Below, one piece after another: positions 1-8,721 of a stretch of 64,000 bases of DNA; positions within the stretch are counted from its first letter, which is position 1, and every line of letters begins with the position of its first letter. This DNA is from Thermodesulfatator indicus DSM 15286. Its GTDB lineage: Bacteria; Desulfobacterota; Thermodesulfobacteria; Thermodesulfobacteriales; Thermodesulfatatoraceae. The notes under the pieces were generated by a model that had not been told where the DNA came from, searched no databases, and saw nothing but the letters and a program-made list of their open reading frames with translations. Both the position numbers and the translations under genes were made by a program. The stretch is taken from contig NC_015681.1 of assembly GCF_000217795.1 (NCBI RefSeq), positions 735,244 through 799,243 on the forward strand, in the 5' to 3' direction.

Positions 1-755
1 TTAAGTCTTCCGGCCTGATTTCTATCTGGATATCTTCTTCAATTTCAGGGATCACGGAAACCGAAGCAAAAGATGTATGCCTCCGGCCACTGGCGTCAAA
101 GGGAGAAATCCTTACCAGCCGATGAATCCCTGACTCGGCCTTTAAGTGGCCATAGGCATAAGGGCCTTCCACCATAAAGGTTACTGATTTTATGCCGGCC
201 TCTTCTCCAGGAAGAATATCAATTATCCTGGTCTTAAAGCCCTTTTTTTCCGCCCAGCGAAGATACATACGAAGAAGCATCTCAACCCAGTCCTGAGCTT
301 CTGTGCCCCCTGCCCCAGCGTGAATAGTAACAATAGCGTTAGAGGCATCATGAGGGCCAGAAAGAAAAAGTTTAACCTCTTCTTCTTCTATAGTTTTCTC
401 TAAATTTTTAAGGCGGGCTTTTACTTCTTTAAGTGTTTCCTCATCATCTTCCTCTACACCCAGCTCAAAAAGAACTCTCGTATCTTCAAATTCCTGTTCT
501 AGCTTTTCCCAGGAGGCTAAAAGGTCTTCAAGGCGTGCCCGCTCCCTTAAAACTTCTTTGGCGTCTTTACGGTCCCAGAAGCCTTCTTTGACCAGCTCTT
601 TTTCCAGTTCTTTGAGTCGTTCTCTTTTAGCCGCTGGATCAAAGACACCTCCTTAAACTTGATATACGTTCCTCAAGTTTTTCAATCTGCATTTTTATCT
701 CAGCTGGATTAAGGGTCATCAAACCAGATTTGGCTTCCATAACTCCTTTTTTCAT
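1..755 (-). CDS. prfB: Peptide chain release factor 2, 3' end outside window
   Basis: RF2 releases finished proteins at UGA and UAA codons. The minus-strand reading begins at ATG 755, opens with about 38 codons ending in ...SLRRCL, meets TGA at 641-639 and continues in the +1 frame as DPAAKRERLKELEKEL, the usual RF2 continuation. The reading leaves the window at position 1 in an IEIRPEDL segment, which in RF2 lies just before the catalytic GGQ loop, so GGQ itself is not visible. The ATG overlaps the lnt stop (ATGA) and has an AGGAG just upstream, so it is the last gene of the VanZ-CBS-lnt-prfB operon seen here. A longer upstream start is unlikely because it would run through the lnt 3' end. 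Confidence 0.95.
639..653 (-). promoter_or_regulatory. prfB: RF2 programmed +1 frameshift site
   Basis: On the minus strand an internal Shine-Dalgarno AGGAGG (653-648) is followed by three bases and then CTT TGA (644-639), with C after the stop. The order and the 3-base spacing match the classical RF2 autoregulatory site, where low RF2 lets the ribosome slip forward at CTT and read through the UGA. The downstream +1 frame encodes the RF2 body, which confirms it. Confidence 0.95.
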
Positions 756-2245
756 CTTCTCCTCCCCCACCAATTTTTGACGATTAAAAGCAAAGAACTC
801 AATACACAAGCAATCGCCCACCAATCTCCATATCTAGTATAACAGCTTTCATAAGATAAATGTCTGACTACTACCGTAGGATACGCCTCTTTTTCGAGGG
901 GAGTTCGAAGTATAATGCGACCATAGGGATCTATCAACCCACTAATCCCGGTATTGGCGGCTCTAACCAGATAACGCCTGTTTTCCACAGCTCGAAAAAC
1001 CGCCTGGGCAAAATGCTGGTAGGGCCCGGCACTGGTACGAAACCAGGCATCATTGGTGGCTACCAGAAGTACCGTTGCTCCTTTTTTTACCTGTTCACGG
1101 GCCAAATCCGGGAATACGCTTTCAAAACAAATCAACCCACCAAAGGCCTCTCCAGGCTTTATCACAAGCGGTGAATGTTTTGGCCCAGGACTATAGCCTC
1201 CAGCAGCCACAGCAAAAGTTCGCAAAAAAGGTAATACATCTTCAAAAGGGACAAACTCCCCAAAGGGCACCAGGTGTTGTTTATCGTAAATGGCTTTTAC
1301 ATGTCCATTTCGGTCAAGCAAAAACAAGCTGTTAAAAATTTTGTAGCCGTTATTCTCGCGTTCTAATCGAGGAGTCCCCAAAATTAGATATACTTTGTGG
1401 AAAGCCACCCAGTTCGCTATCTTTTGAGATAAATTCCTCTCCAGGCCAAAGTAAAAGGGAAGAGCGGTTTCTGGCCAAATTATTACCTCTGGTTTTTCTT
1501 TTAAGGCCCTTTGCGAAAGGTTCAAATATTTTTCAAGGCTTTCTTCTTTTAATTCCGGCTTCCATTTTACATCCTGAGGGATATTGCCCTGAATAATGGC
1601 CACTTTTTGAGGCGTACCAGAAAATTTGTGATCCAAGGCCTTTGCACCGTAAAGGTAGGCACCCAAAAAAACCACCAAGGCCAAAGCTATAGTGTAACGG
1701 GCCTTAAATTGCTCGGTTATAAAGGCAAAGCAGGCATAATTAATCAGATAAAGCACAAAAGAAACTGCGTAAACGCCTCCAAGAGAAGCTATTTGAATCA
1801 AAAAAATATTTTCGTACTGGGTGGTGCCCAAAAAACCCCAGGGAAAAGCAAAAGGCACTTTGGCTCGTAAAAACTCAAAAGAGGTAAAAAGAGCAGCGCA
1901 AAACAAGGCATTTAGAGGACCGAGTCGCAACAAGCCAAGCTTCTCAGAAAGCCAGAAAGGAATGGCCAGATACAAAGCTAGATAAGCGGCCAGAAGAGAA
2001 AGAACCCCCACCGCGGCTAAAAACGGCAGCCCCCCAAAATCCATCATTACATTTATAAGCCAGTAAAGGAGGCCCCAAAAATAAACAAATCCGAAGATAA
2101 AACCAAGTCTAAAGCCCTGGCGAGAAACCTTTATGGCCTCAAAGACCAACCCTAGCGCAAAGAAAGCTAAAAAAGAAAAGCCTGCTTTAGGATGAGCTAG
2201 AAAAAGTAAACTTCCAGAAATAATGGCTAAAATATAAGGCCACAT
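752..2245 (-). CDS. lnt: Apolipoprotein N-acyltransferase
   Basis: Transfers the third acyl chain onto the N-terminal cysteine of lipoproteins in the inner membrane. The 497-residue protein has about six N-terminal membrane segments (residues 1-200) followed by a nitrilase-like domain. The catalytic Glu-Lys-Cys triad can be placed at E259 (IIWPETALP), K322 (YDKQHLVPFGEF) and C373 (GLICFES). Length is normal for the family. Its ATG shares one base with the stop of the upstream CBS gene (TGATG), and its own stop overlaps the prfB start, so translation is probably coupled along the operon. Presence of Lnt supports a Gram-negative envelope. Confidence 0.97.
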   Translation of the reverse strand: MWPYILAIISGSLLFLAHPKAGFSFLAFFALGLVFEAIKVSRQGFRLGFIFGFVYFWGLLYWLINVMMDFGGLPFLAAVGVLSLLAAYLALYLAIPFWLSEKLGLLRLGPLNALFCAALFTSFEFLRAKVPFAFPWGFLGTTQYENIFLIQIASLGGVYAVSFVLYLINYACFAFITEQFKARYTIALALVVFLGAYLYGAKALDHKFSGTPQKVAIIQGNIPQDVKWKPELKEESLEKYLNLSQRALKEKPEVIIWPETALPFYFGLERNLSQKIANWVAFHKVYLILGTPRLERENNGYKIFNSLFLLDRNGHVKAIYDKQHLVPFGEFVPFEDVLPFLRTFAVAAGGYSPGPKHSPLVIKPGEAFGGLICFESVFPDLAREQVKKGATVLLVATNDAWFRTSAGPYQHFAQAVFRAVENRRYLVRAANTGISGLIDPYGRIILRTPLEKEAYPTVVVRHLSYESCYTRYGDWWAIACVLSSLLLIVKNWWGRRR

Positions 2246-3066
2246 CAGATATCTTTCCTGAAACGGATCTTTTTAATTCGCCTTTCGTCAGCGGAAAGGA
2301 CCTCCACATGAAGGCCATCAAAGCGAAACCGCTCTCCCTTTTCAGGGATACGGCCTGCCTGATTGATTATAAAACCAGAAATAGTTTCGTAAGGCCCTCT
2401 GGGAAGCTTTATTTTCAAAATCCGTTCTACGTCGTCTATTCTAACTAAACCATCGGCAATATACCAGCCTTCCTGATCTCTGGGGAAAACCGGGGTTTCT
2501 TCTCCAAGTATTTCTTCAAACAAATCAATTAGCGTAACCAGCCCCACGATAACGCCGCTTTCGTCGATAACCAGGGCAATCTGTTCTCTTCGTTTTCTAA
2601 ATTCTGTTAATAGGTCAATCAATTTCAGATTTTCCGGAATTATATAAGGGGCTCGCAAAAGCTCTTTGAGGCCTGACGGATTATCATTCTTACACAAACG
2701 AAACAGGTCTTTTATATGAGTAATTCCTACAATTTGGTCAAGGTCTTTTTCATAAACCGGATAACGAGTATGAGGTTTTTGAAGAATAGTCTCTTTTATT
2801 TTTTCAAAATCAGCATTTACTTCAAGGGCCACTATGTCTTTACGGGGTACCATTACTTCCCGTATAGGAACATTGCGCACCTCAAGTATATTGATAATTA
2901 TCTCCCCTTCTTCGGGAGAAAGAAGCCCTTTATCTTCACCTTCTTCTATTAACTCGGTTATTTCTTCGGTGAATTCTCTGGCTTCTTCCTGGGGAGACTT
3001 CCTGAAAATCTCTTTTATGGCTTTAAAAACCGAGGGTTTTTCCTCAGACAAAAGGGACCTCCGCAC
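2245..3066 (-). CDS. CBS-pair protein with CorC/HlyC transporter-associated domain
   Basis: A 273-residue protein with an N-terminal helical segment rich in acidic residues, a CBS pair (about residues 65-190; REVMVPRKDIVAL, then LVIDESGVIVGLVTLIDL) and a C-terminal CorC/HlyC domain (about 195-270). It lacks the membrane DUF21 domain of CorB-type proteins, so it resembles soluble CorC, often encoded beside lnt in Gram-negative bacteria and linked to Mg/Co efflux and membrane integrity. The role here is inferred from family and neighbour. It overlaps the upstream VanZ-like gene by 23 bases and lnt by one base. Confidence 0.9.
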   Translation of the reverse strand: MRRSLLSEEKPSVFKAIKEIFRKSPQEEAREFTEEITELIEEGEDKGLLSPEEGEIIINILEVRNVPIREVMVPRKDIVALEVNADFEKIKETILQKPHTRYPVYEKDLDQIVGITHIKDLFRLCKNDNPSGLKELLRAPYIIPENLKLIDLLTEFRKRREQIALVIDESGVIVGLVTLIDLFEEILGEETPVFPRDQEGWYIADGLVRIDDVERILKIKLPRGPYETISGFIINQAGRIPEKGERFRFDGLHVEVLSADERRIKKIRFRKDI

Positions 3067-4135
3067 TTTTTTTCTGTAGTTTAACGTCCTTTGATGAAGC
3101 TAAAAGGCTTCTACCCAGTAACGTACCTAAAATGGCGAGAAAAATGGTCGTGGCATCGGCGTATCGGCCTACTATAAAAAGCTGGCCAACTTCTGCTACT
3201 AACGAAAGCAAAAAAGCTCCCCCAATAGAACCTTGAATAAGCCCCCAAAAGACAAAACAAAAAAGCTCTCTAAAAAGGGAAAAAATAGCACCGAAAGAAA
3301 CATTATCATAAAAATACTTAAACGGTATCAAAGCGTCTATTTTAAATGAAGGATGCCGAAAAGAAAAAGGAGCCCAAGCCTCAAGCAGATAACAAATAGC
3401 AAAGGCCCAAACATAAAAATCTTTTTGTTTTATAAAAGACTTAAAAAGGAATGCCAAAATCAAACGCAAAAAGGATTTAATAGGATTTAAAACTATACCT
3501 ACCACCAAATACCTAAACCCTTCTATCAGTAGCCAAAAGAATCCTAAAGAGGCCCAGGAAAACCTTTTAAAGGCATAGGCCATAAAAAAAGAGGATAAAA
3601 AAACATTGTTTAAACCCGGAGAAAAAGAGATGTGTTTGAGCTTATATTTTAAGTCTCCGATATCCAAACTGGGAATAAAAGGCTCGGCCAAAAGATAAAA
3701 AACCATAAAAAGGGCAAAGTATTCATCAAGGCTAAACCTGGACTTTCTAGGCAGGGAAAGAAAAGGCGCGGCTAAAAATCCGGCCACTGCTCCCAATGTA
3801 TTTGTAGCTACATCAGTAAGAGAGGAGATTCTTTCTGGCAGAAACTGTTGAAAAAATTCAAGGGTGAAAGAAAATATAGCGGCAAAAAAGAATAACATCG
3901 CTAGGGAAATCCATTTTCGATAAGTCTTAGTGGCGTAAAACCAGAAGAAACCTATAGGGAAAAAAAGTAAAAAATTGCTGAAAATATCAGATAAAGAATG
4001 CTTTTCAGGATGTAATAGAAAGATTTTTAGCTCAATTTCCCTAAAATTTCCTAAAAAATTAAAAGGATAAAGGGTCAGATACACGATAATGGATAGGGAA
4101 ATTAGCAAAAAAAATGAAGTAGTTTTCCCCTTCAA
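3044..4135 (-). CDS. Membrane protein with two VanZ-like halves
   Basis: A hydrophobic 363-residue protein with about eight to ten membrane segments. The first half has VanZ-family signatures (LTLYPFNF near the N-terminus; SLTDVATNTLGAVAGF around 100). The second half repeats the pattern (LIPFKYFYDNVS, then GQLFIVGRYADATTIFLAILGT near the C-terminus), so it looks like an internal duplication. VanZ family members are linked to glycopeptide resistance or cell-surface functions, but the reaction is unknown. It is the first gene of the minus-strand operon, divergent from lptF with 36 bases between the starts. Confidence 0.8.
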   Translation of the reverse strand: MKGKTTSFFLLISLSIIVYLTLYPFNFLGNFREIELKIFLLHPEKHSLSDIFSNFLLFFPIGFFWFYATKTYRKWISLAMLFFFAAIFSFTLEFFQQFLPERISSLTDVATNTLGAVAGFLAAPFLSLPRKSRFSLDEYFALFMVFYLLAEPFIPSLDIGDLKYKLKHISFSPGLNNVFLSSFFMAYAFKRFSWASLGFFWLLIEGFRYLVVGIVLNPIKSFLRLILAFLFKSFIKQKDFYVWAFAICYLLEAWAPFSFRHPSFKIDALIPFKYFYDNVSFGAIFSLFRELFCFVFWGLIQGSIGGAFLLSLVAEVGQLFIVGRYADATTIFLAILGTLLGRSLLASSKDVKLQKKSAEVPFV

Positions 4136-4171
4136 ACTGGCCCTCTCTTTTTATTTTGGTAAAGTTAAGCC

Positions 4172-5269
4172 ATGATTCTTTTTAGATATTTGAGTACTGA
4201 ACTCTGGAAAAACTTTGTAATCACTCTTTTAAGCCTTACCTCTTTACTCCTTTTTACCAGATTTATCGGACTTTTGGTAAGCCTCACTGAGGAAAATTTG
4301 GGTGTCAAAGATTACTTACGCTTGATAACCTATTTCTTACCCCTTTTACTTTCCTATGCTTTACCTTTAGCGGCCTTAATGGCCTCACTCTTCCTTTTTA
4401 TGCGGCTTGTTCAAGATAAAGAATTACTAGCCCTAGAAAGCCTTGGTCTTTCTTTTGAAAAGCTTTTACGGCCGGTATTTCTCTTTTCGATAATCACTTT
4501 GATAATTACTTATTTTATTACCCTTTCTTTTATTCCCTGGAGCAAACATGCTTATCGGACCTTTCTCTTTGAACTCACTAAAAGAAAAATAGAAAATGGT
4601 ATTCCCGCTAAAACTTTTGTGCCTATCACTAACGGGTTAACCATGTTTGTAAAAAAGTCCTGGGAAAAAGGAAAAAACTTCGCCATTGTTTTTATCCTTG
4701 ATGAAACCCAGAAGGGGCAAAAAGGGCTTATTTTTGCTAAAAAAGGCTGGTTTACCCTGAAAGATGATATCTTAGAACTCCATCTGGACAAGGGGAGTGT
4801 ACACTTGATAAGCAAGGACTATTCTTCTGTCCAGGAAATTGAATTTCAAAAATATGTTTACCGAACCAGACTTAAAGAACTCAAAGCCACCAGAACTCCA
4901 AGCCGCGGTGAAATGAGCCTTAAAGAACTAAAAGAGAAGACCATTTCTTTGCCCCCTAATGATCCCAAGCGTGCCAAATATATAACTGAGTATTATCGTC
5001 GTTTAGCCTTTCCCTGGGCGGCTTTTTTTCTCCCTATTTTAGGAGCTTATCTTGGGAGTATGATAAAAACCTCCGGCAGAGTAACAGGAGGAGTAGTGGC
5101 TGTTATTCTTTATTTGGGCTATTATTTTTTGCAATCTCTGGGGATAAGCCTGGCTGAAACCCAAAAACTATCTCCTCTTATGGCTTCTAATATACCCAAT
5201 ATATTTTTGATTTTGGTACTAACTTTGCTATTCTGGGCAACTAAAAAAAGACTAATCAGGCCGTACTAA
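4172..5269 (+). CDS. lptF: LPS export ABC permease LptF
   Basis: YjgP/YjgQ-family permease of the LptB2FG complex, which extracts lipopolysaccharide from the inner membrane. The 365-residue protein starts MILFRYLSTELWKNF, with three membrane segments, a periplasmic beta-jellyroll (about 130-265) and three further membrane segments (about 270-360). Its stop codon is immediately followed by the ATG of lptG with no spacer. LptF rather than LptG is assigned from gene order and the N-terminal sequence; the two are paralogues. No clear Shine-Dalgarno is visible ahead of the ATG. Confidence 0.9.
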   Translation: MILFRYLSTELWKNFVITLLSLTSLLLFTRFIGLLVSLTEENLGVKDYLRLITYFLPLLLSYALPLAALMASLFLFMRLVQDKELLALESLGLSFEKLLRPVFLFSIITLIITYFITLSFIPWSKHAYRTFLFELTKRKIENGIPAKTFVPITNGLTMFVKKSWEKGKNFAIVFILDETQKGQKGLIFAKKGWFTLKDDILELHLDKGSVHLISKDYSSVQEIEFQKYVYRTRLKELKATRTPSRGEMSLKELKEKTISLPPNDPKRAKYITEYYRRLAFPWAAFFLPILGAYLGSMIKTSGRVTGGVVAVILYLGYYFLQSLGISLAETQKLSPLMASNIPNIFLILVLTLLFWATKKRLIRPY

Positions 5270-6343
5270 ATGAAGATATACATCCGCTATCTATTAAAAC
5301 CTTATTTTACTGTAGCTGCTTTGATATTCCCCGTCTTTATCAGCATTTACGCCCTTATAGAGTTTTTTGACAAGTTAGATAATGTACTTAAGGCCAAAGT
5401 TCCTCTCTATTTTTTACTAGAATATATACTCTGGCGCATCCCCGAAATCTTGTTTGACCTTTGGCCGGTATGTCTGGTGCTAGCCGGGCTTTTGGCCTTT
5501 GCTTTTCTGGCTAGAGGAAATGAACTTATTGCCTTTAGGTCTCTTGGTTTTTCGGCTATGCGACTTGCCTTCCCCTACGTAACCTTTGCCCTTCTCTTTT
5601 CTCTACTATTTGTCATTGTTTCTGATTCCCTACTTCCAGAATCGGCTTACCGATCAACCTTTGTTTGGGAAACTAAAATCGGTAAAAAAAATCCCCAGGG
5701 CGTTATCCTCAAAGGGAAACTCCACTTTAGAGGAATAAATTCTTTTTTTATAGGACAGCTGATAACCTCTTCGGTTACCTACGTAAGAAATGTTGTTTAC
5801 GCCAAGGTGGATTCACAGGGGCAACCAGTGCGCATTATCTGGGCCAAAGAAGCTATTTTTAAAAACGGCCGCTGGATTTTTAAAAACGGAGTCGTAAAAG
5901 AAAAAAAGAATCACTTCATACCTACGTGGTTCAATGAATATTCCTTAATACTTGAGTTTGATCCGGATACAGTTATGCTAGTAAAAAAGACTCCAAGACT
6001 TCACAGCCTCCAAGAACTCTGGGAACAACGAAGTTTTCTAAAGCAAGCTGGCCTACCAACAGTGGTAACGGAAAGTGAAATTACTTATCGCTTGTGTTAT
6101 CCTTTGCTTTCAGCCGCTCTGCTTCTATTTTCTCTTCCTGTATTGATGGGTCAACGTGGACGTGAATCTTTAGGCAAAGGCTTAAGCCTAAGTATCTTCT
6201 TTATGACCACGGGCCTAATAGCTTTTTTAATCTTCAAATATATTGGCGATAAAGGCCTTGTATCGCCTCTTTTAATTCAACCTTTAGGCCTCGTTTTTAT
6301 TTCTTTAACAGGTGTTATGTTATTTAAAATTTTCAGGGTGTGA
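5270..6343 (+). CDS. lptG: LPS export ABC permease LptG
   Basis: Second YjgP/YjgQ permease (357 residues) with the same plan: three membrane segments, a periplasmic domain (about 120-250) and three C-terminal segments. MKIYIRYLLKPYF at the N-terminus fits LptG. It directly abuts lptF and is followed by mqnA with a small gap or overlap depending on start choice. The pair implies an outer membrane with LPS; the ATPase LptB is not in the window. Confidence 0.9.
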   Translation: MKIYIRYLLKPYFTVAALIFPVFISIYALIEFFDKLDNVLKAKVPLYFLLEYILWRIPEILFDLWPVCLVLAGLLAFAFLARGNELIAFRSLGFSAMRLAFPYVTFALLFSLLFVIVSDSLLPESAYRSTFVWETKIGKKNPQGVILKGKLHFRGINSFFIGQLITSSVTYVRNVVYAKVDSQGQPVRIIWAKEAIFKNGRWIFKNGVVKEKKNHFIPTWFNEYSLILEFDPDTVMLVKKTPRLHSLQELWEQRSFLKQAGLPTVVTESEITYRLCYPLLSAALLLFSLPVLMGQRGRESLGKGLSLSIFFMTTGLIAFLIFKYIGDKGLVSPLLIQPLGLVFISLTGVMLFKIFRV

Positions 6344-6345
6344 CC

Positions 6346-7152
6346 ATGCTTAAAATAGGGCTTGTTTCTTATTTGAATACGGCACCCCTTGTTTGGGGGC
6401 TTAACAAACAAAAAACTGCCTGGGGAATCTACGAGGCTCACCCAAGTGAGCTTAACCGATTACTTTCTCAAGGCGAACTTGATATGGCTCTGGTGTCTTC
6501 GTTTGAGTACGCCGCCCACGCAGAAAACTACCTACTCCTGCCAGACATTTCTATTTCCGCCACGGGGAGAGTGGGAAGTGTACTTCTTTTTTCGCGGCTT
6601 CCCCTGGAAAAGCTCTCTCACCAGGAAATAGTGTTAACCAGGGCCAGCGCCACATCAGTGGCTTTGCTCAAACTTTTACTTGAAGACTTTTGTGGCCTTA
6701 AGCCGCTTTATCGCCCCGGCACTTACGAAGAGAGCCGCGATGCCTCGGCTTATCTTGCTATTGGAGACGAGGCTCTTATCCTCAGAACCAAAAATAATTT
6801 TTTAGAATGCCACGATCTCGCCGCCCTCTGGATGGAACATACAAGGCTTCCCTTTGTCTTCGCGGTCCTTGCCGTGAGAAAAGAAGCCTGGGAACAAAAG
6901 AAAGACACCATAAAGGCCTTTGCCCGTGAACTCTATCTCTCCCGGGCCAAAGGCACAGCAGCCCTGGGCGATATAGCCAAAGCATGCCGAAACCTCACTT
7001 CATTAGGAATCAACGAATGCCTAGTCTATTTAAAAGGCATTGAATATGACTTATCTGGCTTAAAACAGGAGGCCTTACGCGTCTTTTTCAGACATCTGGT
7101 AAGGCGCGGTGAAATTCCTAAGCTTCCTGAACTTAAATTTGTGGAGCTATGA
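6346..7152 (+). CDS. mqnA: Chorismate dehydratase MqnA (futalosine menaquinone pathway)
   Basis: MqnA removes water from chorismate to give 3-(1-carboxyvinyl)oxybenzoate, the first step of futalosine-dependent menaquinone synthesis. The N-terminus KIGLVSYLNTAPLVWGL and the segment YLAIGDEALIL are typical of the MqnA/MqnD fold (periplasmic-binding-protein-like, about 270 residues). ATG at 6346 is preferred over GTG at 6340 because it lies about nine bases after AGGG and the KIGLVSYLN motif starts right behind it. The stop overlaps the start of the deacetylase gene. MqnA is far more likely than MqnD from the N-terminal motif. Confidence 0.85.
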   Translation: MLKIGLVSYLNTAPLVWGLNKQKTAWGIYEAHPSELNRLLSQGELDMALVSSFEYAAHAENYLLLPDISISATGRVGSVLLFSRLPLEKLSHQEIVLTRASATSVALLKLLLEDFCGLKPLYRPGTYEESRDASAYLAIGDEALILRTKNNFLECHDLAALWMEHTRLPFVFAVLAVRKEAWEQKKDTIKAFARELYLSRAKGTAALGDIAKACRNLTSLGINECLVYLKGIEYDLSGLKQEALRVFFRHLVRRGEIPKLPELKFVEL

Positions 7153-8021
7153 TGATTAACGCCCTCTCCGTTGACGTGGAAGAATACTTTCAGGTAGTAG
7201 CCTTCGCCAAAGTGGTAAAACCTGAAGACTGGGACGTCTTCCCCCCGCGGGTGGAAAAAAACACCAAGCTTGTCCTTGACCTTCTAGCTGAGGAGGGCGT
7301 TAAAGCCACCTTTTTTTGCCTAGGCTGGGTGGCTAAAAAATATCCAGCTCTTATCCGCCTTATCGCCCAAGCCGGTCACGAAGTGGCCTCTCACGGCGTA
7401 AGCCACAAGCCTCTTTTTGAAATGACACCAGAAGAATTCCGTAAGGAGGCCCGCGAAAGCAAAAAAGTTCTTGAAGATATAGCTGGCCAGGAAGTTCTGG
7501 GCTTTCGCGCCTCTACTTATTCCGTCACCCGAAAGACCATCTGGGCCCTAAAGATACTTGCTGAAGAGGGCTACGCTTACGATTCAAGCATCTTTCCCAT
7601 TTATCATGACCTTTACGGTATCCCCTCTGCCCCGCGTCGCCCTTTCGTGATCAAAGAACACAATCTCAAAGAATTCCCTGTTTCTACGGCCCGTTTAGGA
7701 AAAATGAACATTCCTGTGGCCGGAGGGGGCTATTTTCGGCTTTTTCCTTATTTTTTGACCAGGTATCTCCTAAAGCGCGTAAATAAAAAAGAAAAACTTC
7801 CCTTTGTTTTTTACGTACACCCCTGGGAGTTTGACCCGTCCCAGCCGCGCATAAAAGCGCCACTTAAATCTCGCTTCAGGCATTACCAAAATTTGTCGAA
7901 AACTAAAAAAAGATTCCATAAACTTTTAAAAGACTTTTCTTTCGCGCCGTTAAAAGAAGTTTTAAAATCTCTAGAGTCACTACCCAAAGTTAGCTTAAAA
8001 GAGCTGGTTGATGAGGGTTAA
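7149..8021 (+). CDS. Polysaccharide deacetylase of the exosortase-A type
   Basis: NodB-homology deacetylase, 290 residues. The metal site is visible as SVDVEEYF near the N-terminus and the His pair in HEVASHGVSHKPLF (about 75-90); FRASTYSV and FYVHPWEFDPSQPR (about 220-235) are hallmarks of the deacetylase subfamily that accompanies XrtA/PEP-CTERM polysaccharide clusters. It probably trims N-acetyl groups from a secreted glycan. The start overlaps the mqnA stop (ATGATG). Its last codons (SLKELVDEG, stop) lie in a 32-bp sequence present twice more downstream, and the stop probably once overlapped the femAB start. Confidence 0.9.
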   Translation: MMINALSVDVEEYFQVVAFAKVVKPEDWDVFPPRVEKNTKLVLDLLAEEGVKATFFCLGWVAKKYPALIRLIAQAGHEVASHGVSHKPLFEMTPEEFRKEARESKKVLEDIAGQEVLGFRASTYSVTRKTIWALKILAEEGYAYDSSIFPIYHDLYGIPSAPRRPFVIKEHNLKEFPVSTARLGKMNIPVAGGGYFRLFPYFLTRYLLKRVNKKEKLPFVFYVHPWEFDPSQPRIKAPLKSRFRHYQNLSKTKKRFHKLLKDFSFAPLKEVLKSLESLPKVSLKELVDEG

Positions 8022-8022
8022 A
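7991..8022 (+). repeat. Junction repeat copy 1 (deacetylase end / femAB start)
   Basis: Reads TAGCTTAAAAGAGCTGGTTG then ATGAGGGTTAA. It encodes the deacetylase C-terminus and, in another frame, the start of a FemAB-like reading (MRVKRKILN then a stop), which mirrors the true FemAB start MRVKRVFLNE at copy 3. Near-identical copies lie at 8633-8664 and 9539-9570. Confidence 0.85.
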
Positions 8023-8066
8023 AGAAAAATTCTCAACTAGAAAATAAGAATTGTAGGAGAATAAAA

Positions 8067-8276
8067 ATGAAACTTAAAATCGTTTTAGAACCTAGCGAAG
8101 AAGGTGGATATACCGTATATGTTCCCGGATTGCCAGGATGTATTAGTGAAGGTGATACTGTAGAAGAAGCCCTTCAGAATATTAAAGAAGCTATAGAGTT
8201 ATACCTTGAGCCCGTTGAAGATGATTTAGTCTCTTTTGCAGAAAAGCAAGTCAAAATAATAGAGTTAACTATATGA
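8067..8276 (+). CDS. hicB: HicB-family antitoxin
   Basis: A 69-residue HicB-type protein: YTVYVPGLPGCISEGDTVEEALQNIKEAI is the classic degenerate RNase-H-like HicB core. The short length suggests the minimal form without a C-terminal ribbon-helix-helix domain. It neutralises the HicA mRNA interferase encoded next. GGAGAATAAAA precedes the ATG. Its stop overlaps the hicA start (ATGA). In this locus the antitoxin gene comes first. Confidence 0.9.
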   Translation: MKLKIVLEPSEEGGYTVYVPGLPGCISEGDTVEEALQNIKEAIELYLEPVEDDLVSFAEKQVKIIELTI

Positions 8277-8500
8277 GTAAAGTCCCTAGCCTAAACTATG
8301 ATAAAGTAATAAAAGCTCTCCAGAGAGATGGATGGGTTGTGGTGCGGCAGAAAGGGAGCCATATAAGGCTTCATAAATACACGAAAGATAAGAAATTGAA
8401 ATTAATAGTTCCTGCACATAAACCGATTAAAAGATCAACTTTATCTCATATTTTAAAACAAGCAGGATTAAGTGTGGAAGAATTTTTGGAACTTTTATAA
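8273..8500 (+). CDS. hicA: HicA-family mRNA interferase toxin
   Basis: A 75-residue toxin of the HicA family with a double-stranded-RNA-binding-like fold. The conserved active-site histidine is in QKGSHIRL (H30), and VPAHKPIKRSTLSHILKQAGLS is the usual C-terminal half. It is expected to cleave mRNA when not bound by HicB. The gene is coupled to hicB by ATGA overlap. The module sits between two copies of the deacetylase/femAB junction repeat. Confidence 0.92.
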   Translation: MSKVPSLNYDKVIKALQRDGWVVVRQKGSHIRLHKYTKDKKLKLIVPAHKPIKRSTLSHILKQAGLSVEEFLELL

Positions 8501-8506
8501 CATTTA

Positions 8507-8632
8507 AAAATTTTGCAAAAAAAACAGAGACTGCTTCGCCCATACGGGCTCGCAGTGACAGTGAAGGTTACTTTGCTTTAGCGATTATGTCAGCGGCGAT
8601 AATTTGTCGTGTAAAAACACTCGGATTAATTG
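8507..8632 (+). repeat. Dispersed composite repeat, copy a (right part)
   Basis: Contains AGACTGCTTCGCCCATACGG, CTCGCAGTGACAG, TTTGCTTTAGCGATTATGTC and the right end GTGTAAAAACACTCGGATTAAT. The left part of the 165-bp element is replaced by TTTTGCAAAAAAAACAGAG, also seen at copy b. It lies directly between hicA and junction repeat copy 2. Confidence 0.85.
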
Positions 8633-8664
8633 TAGCCTAAAAGAGCTGGTTGATAAGGGTTAAG
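8633..8664 (+). repeat. Junction repeat copy 2, decayed start codon
   Basis: Same 32-bp sequence as at 7991, but the ATG that would start a FemAB-like reading is ATA (GGTTGATAAGGGTTAAG). It separates the hicBA cassette from the second toxin-antitoxin cassette. Confidence 0.85.
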
Positions 8665-8721
8665 AAATATTCTAAACCTTTAAATAGATCTTTCAAAATT
8701 TTATGCTTCAGGAGACATAGT

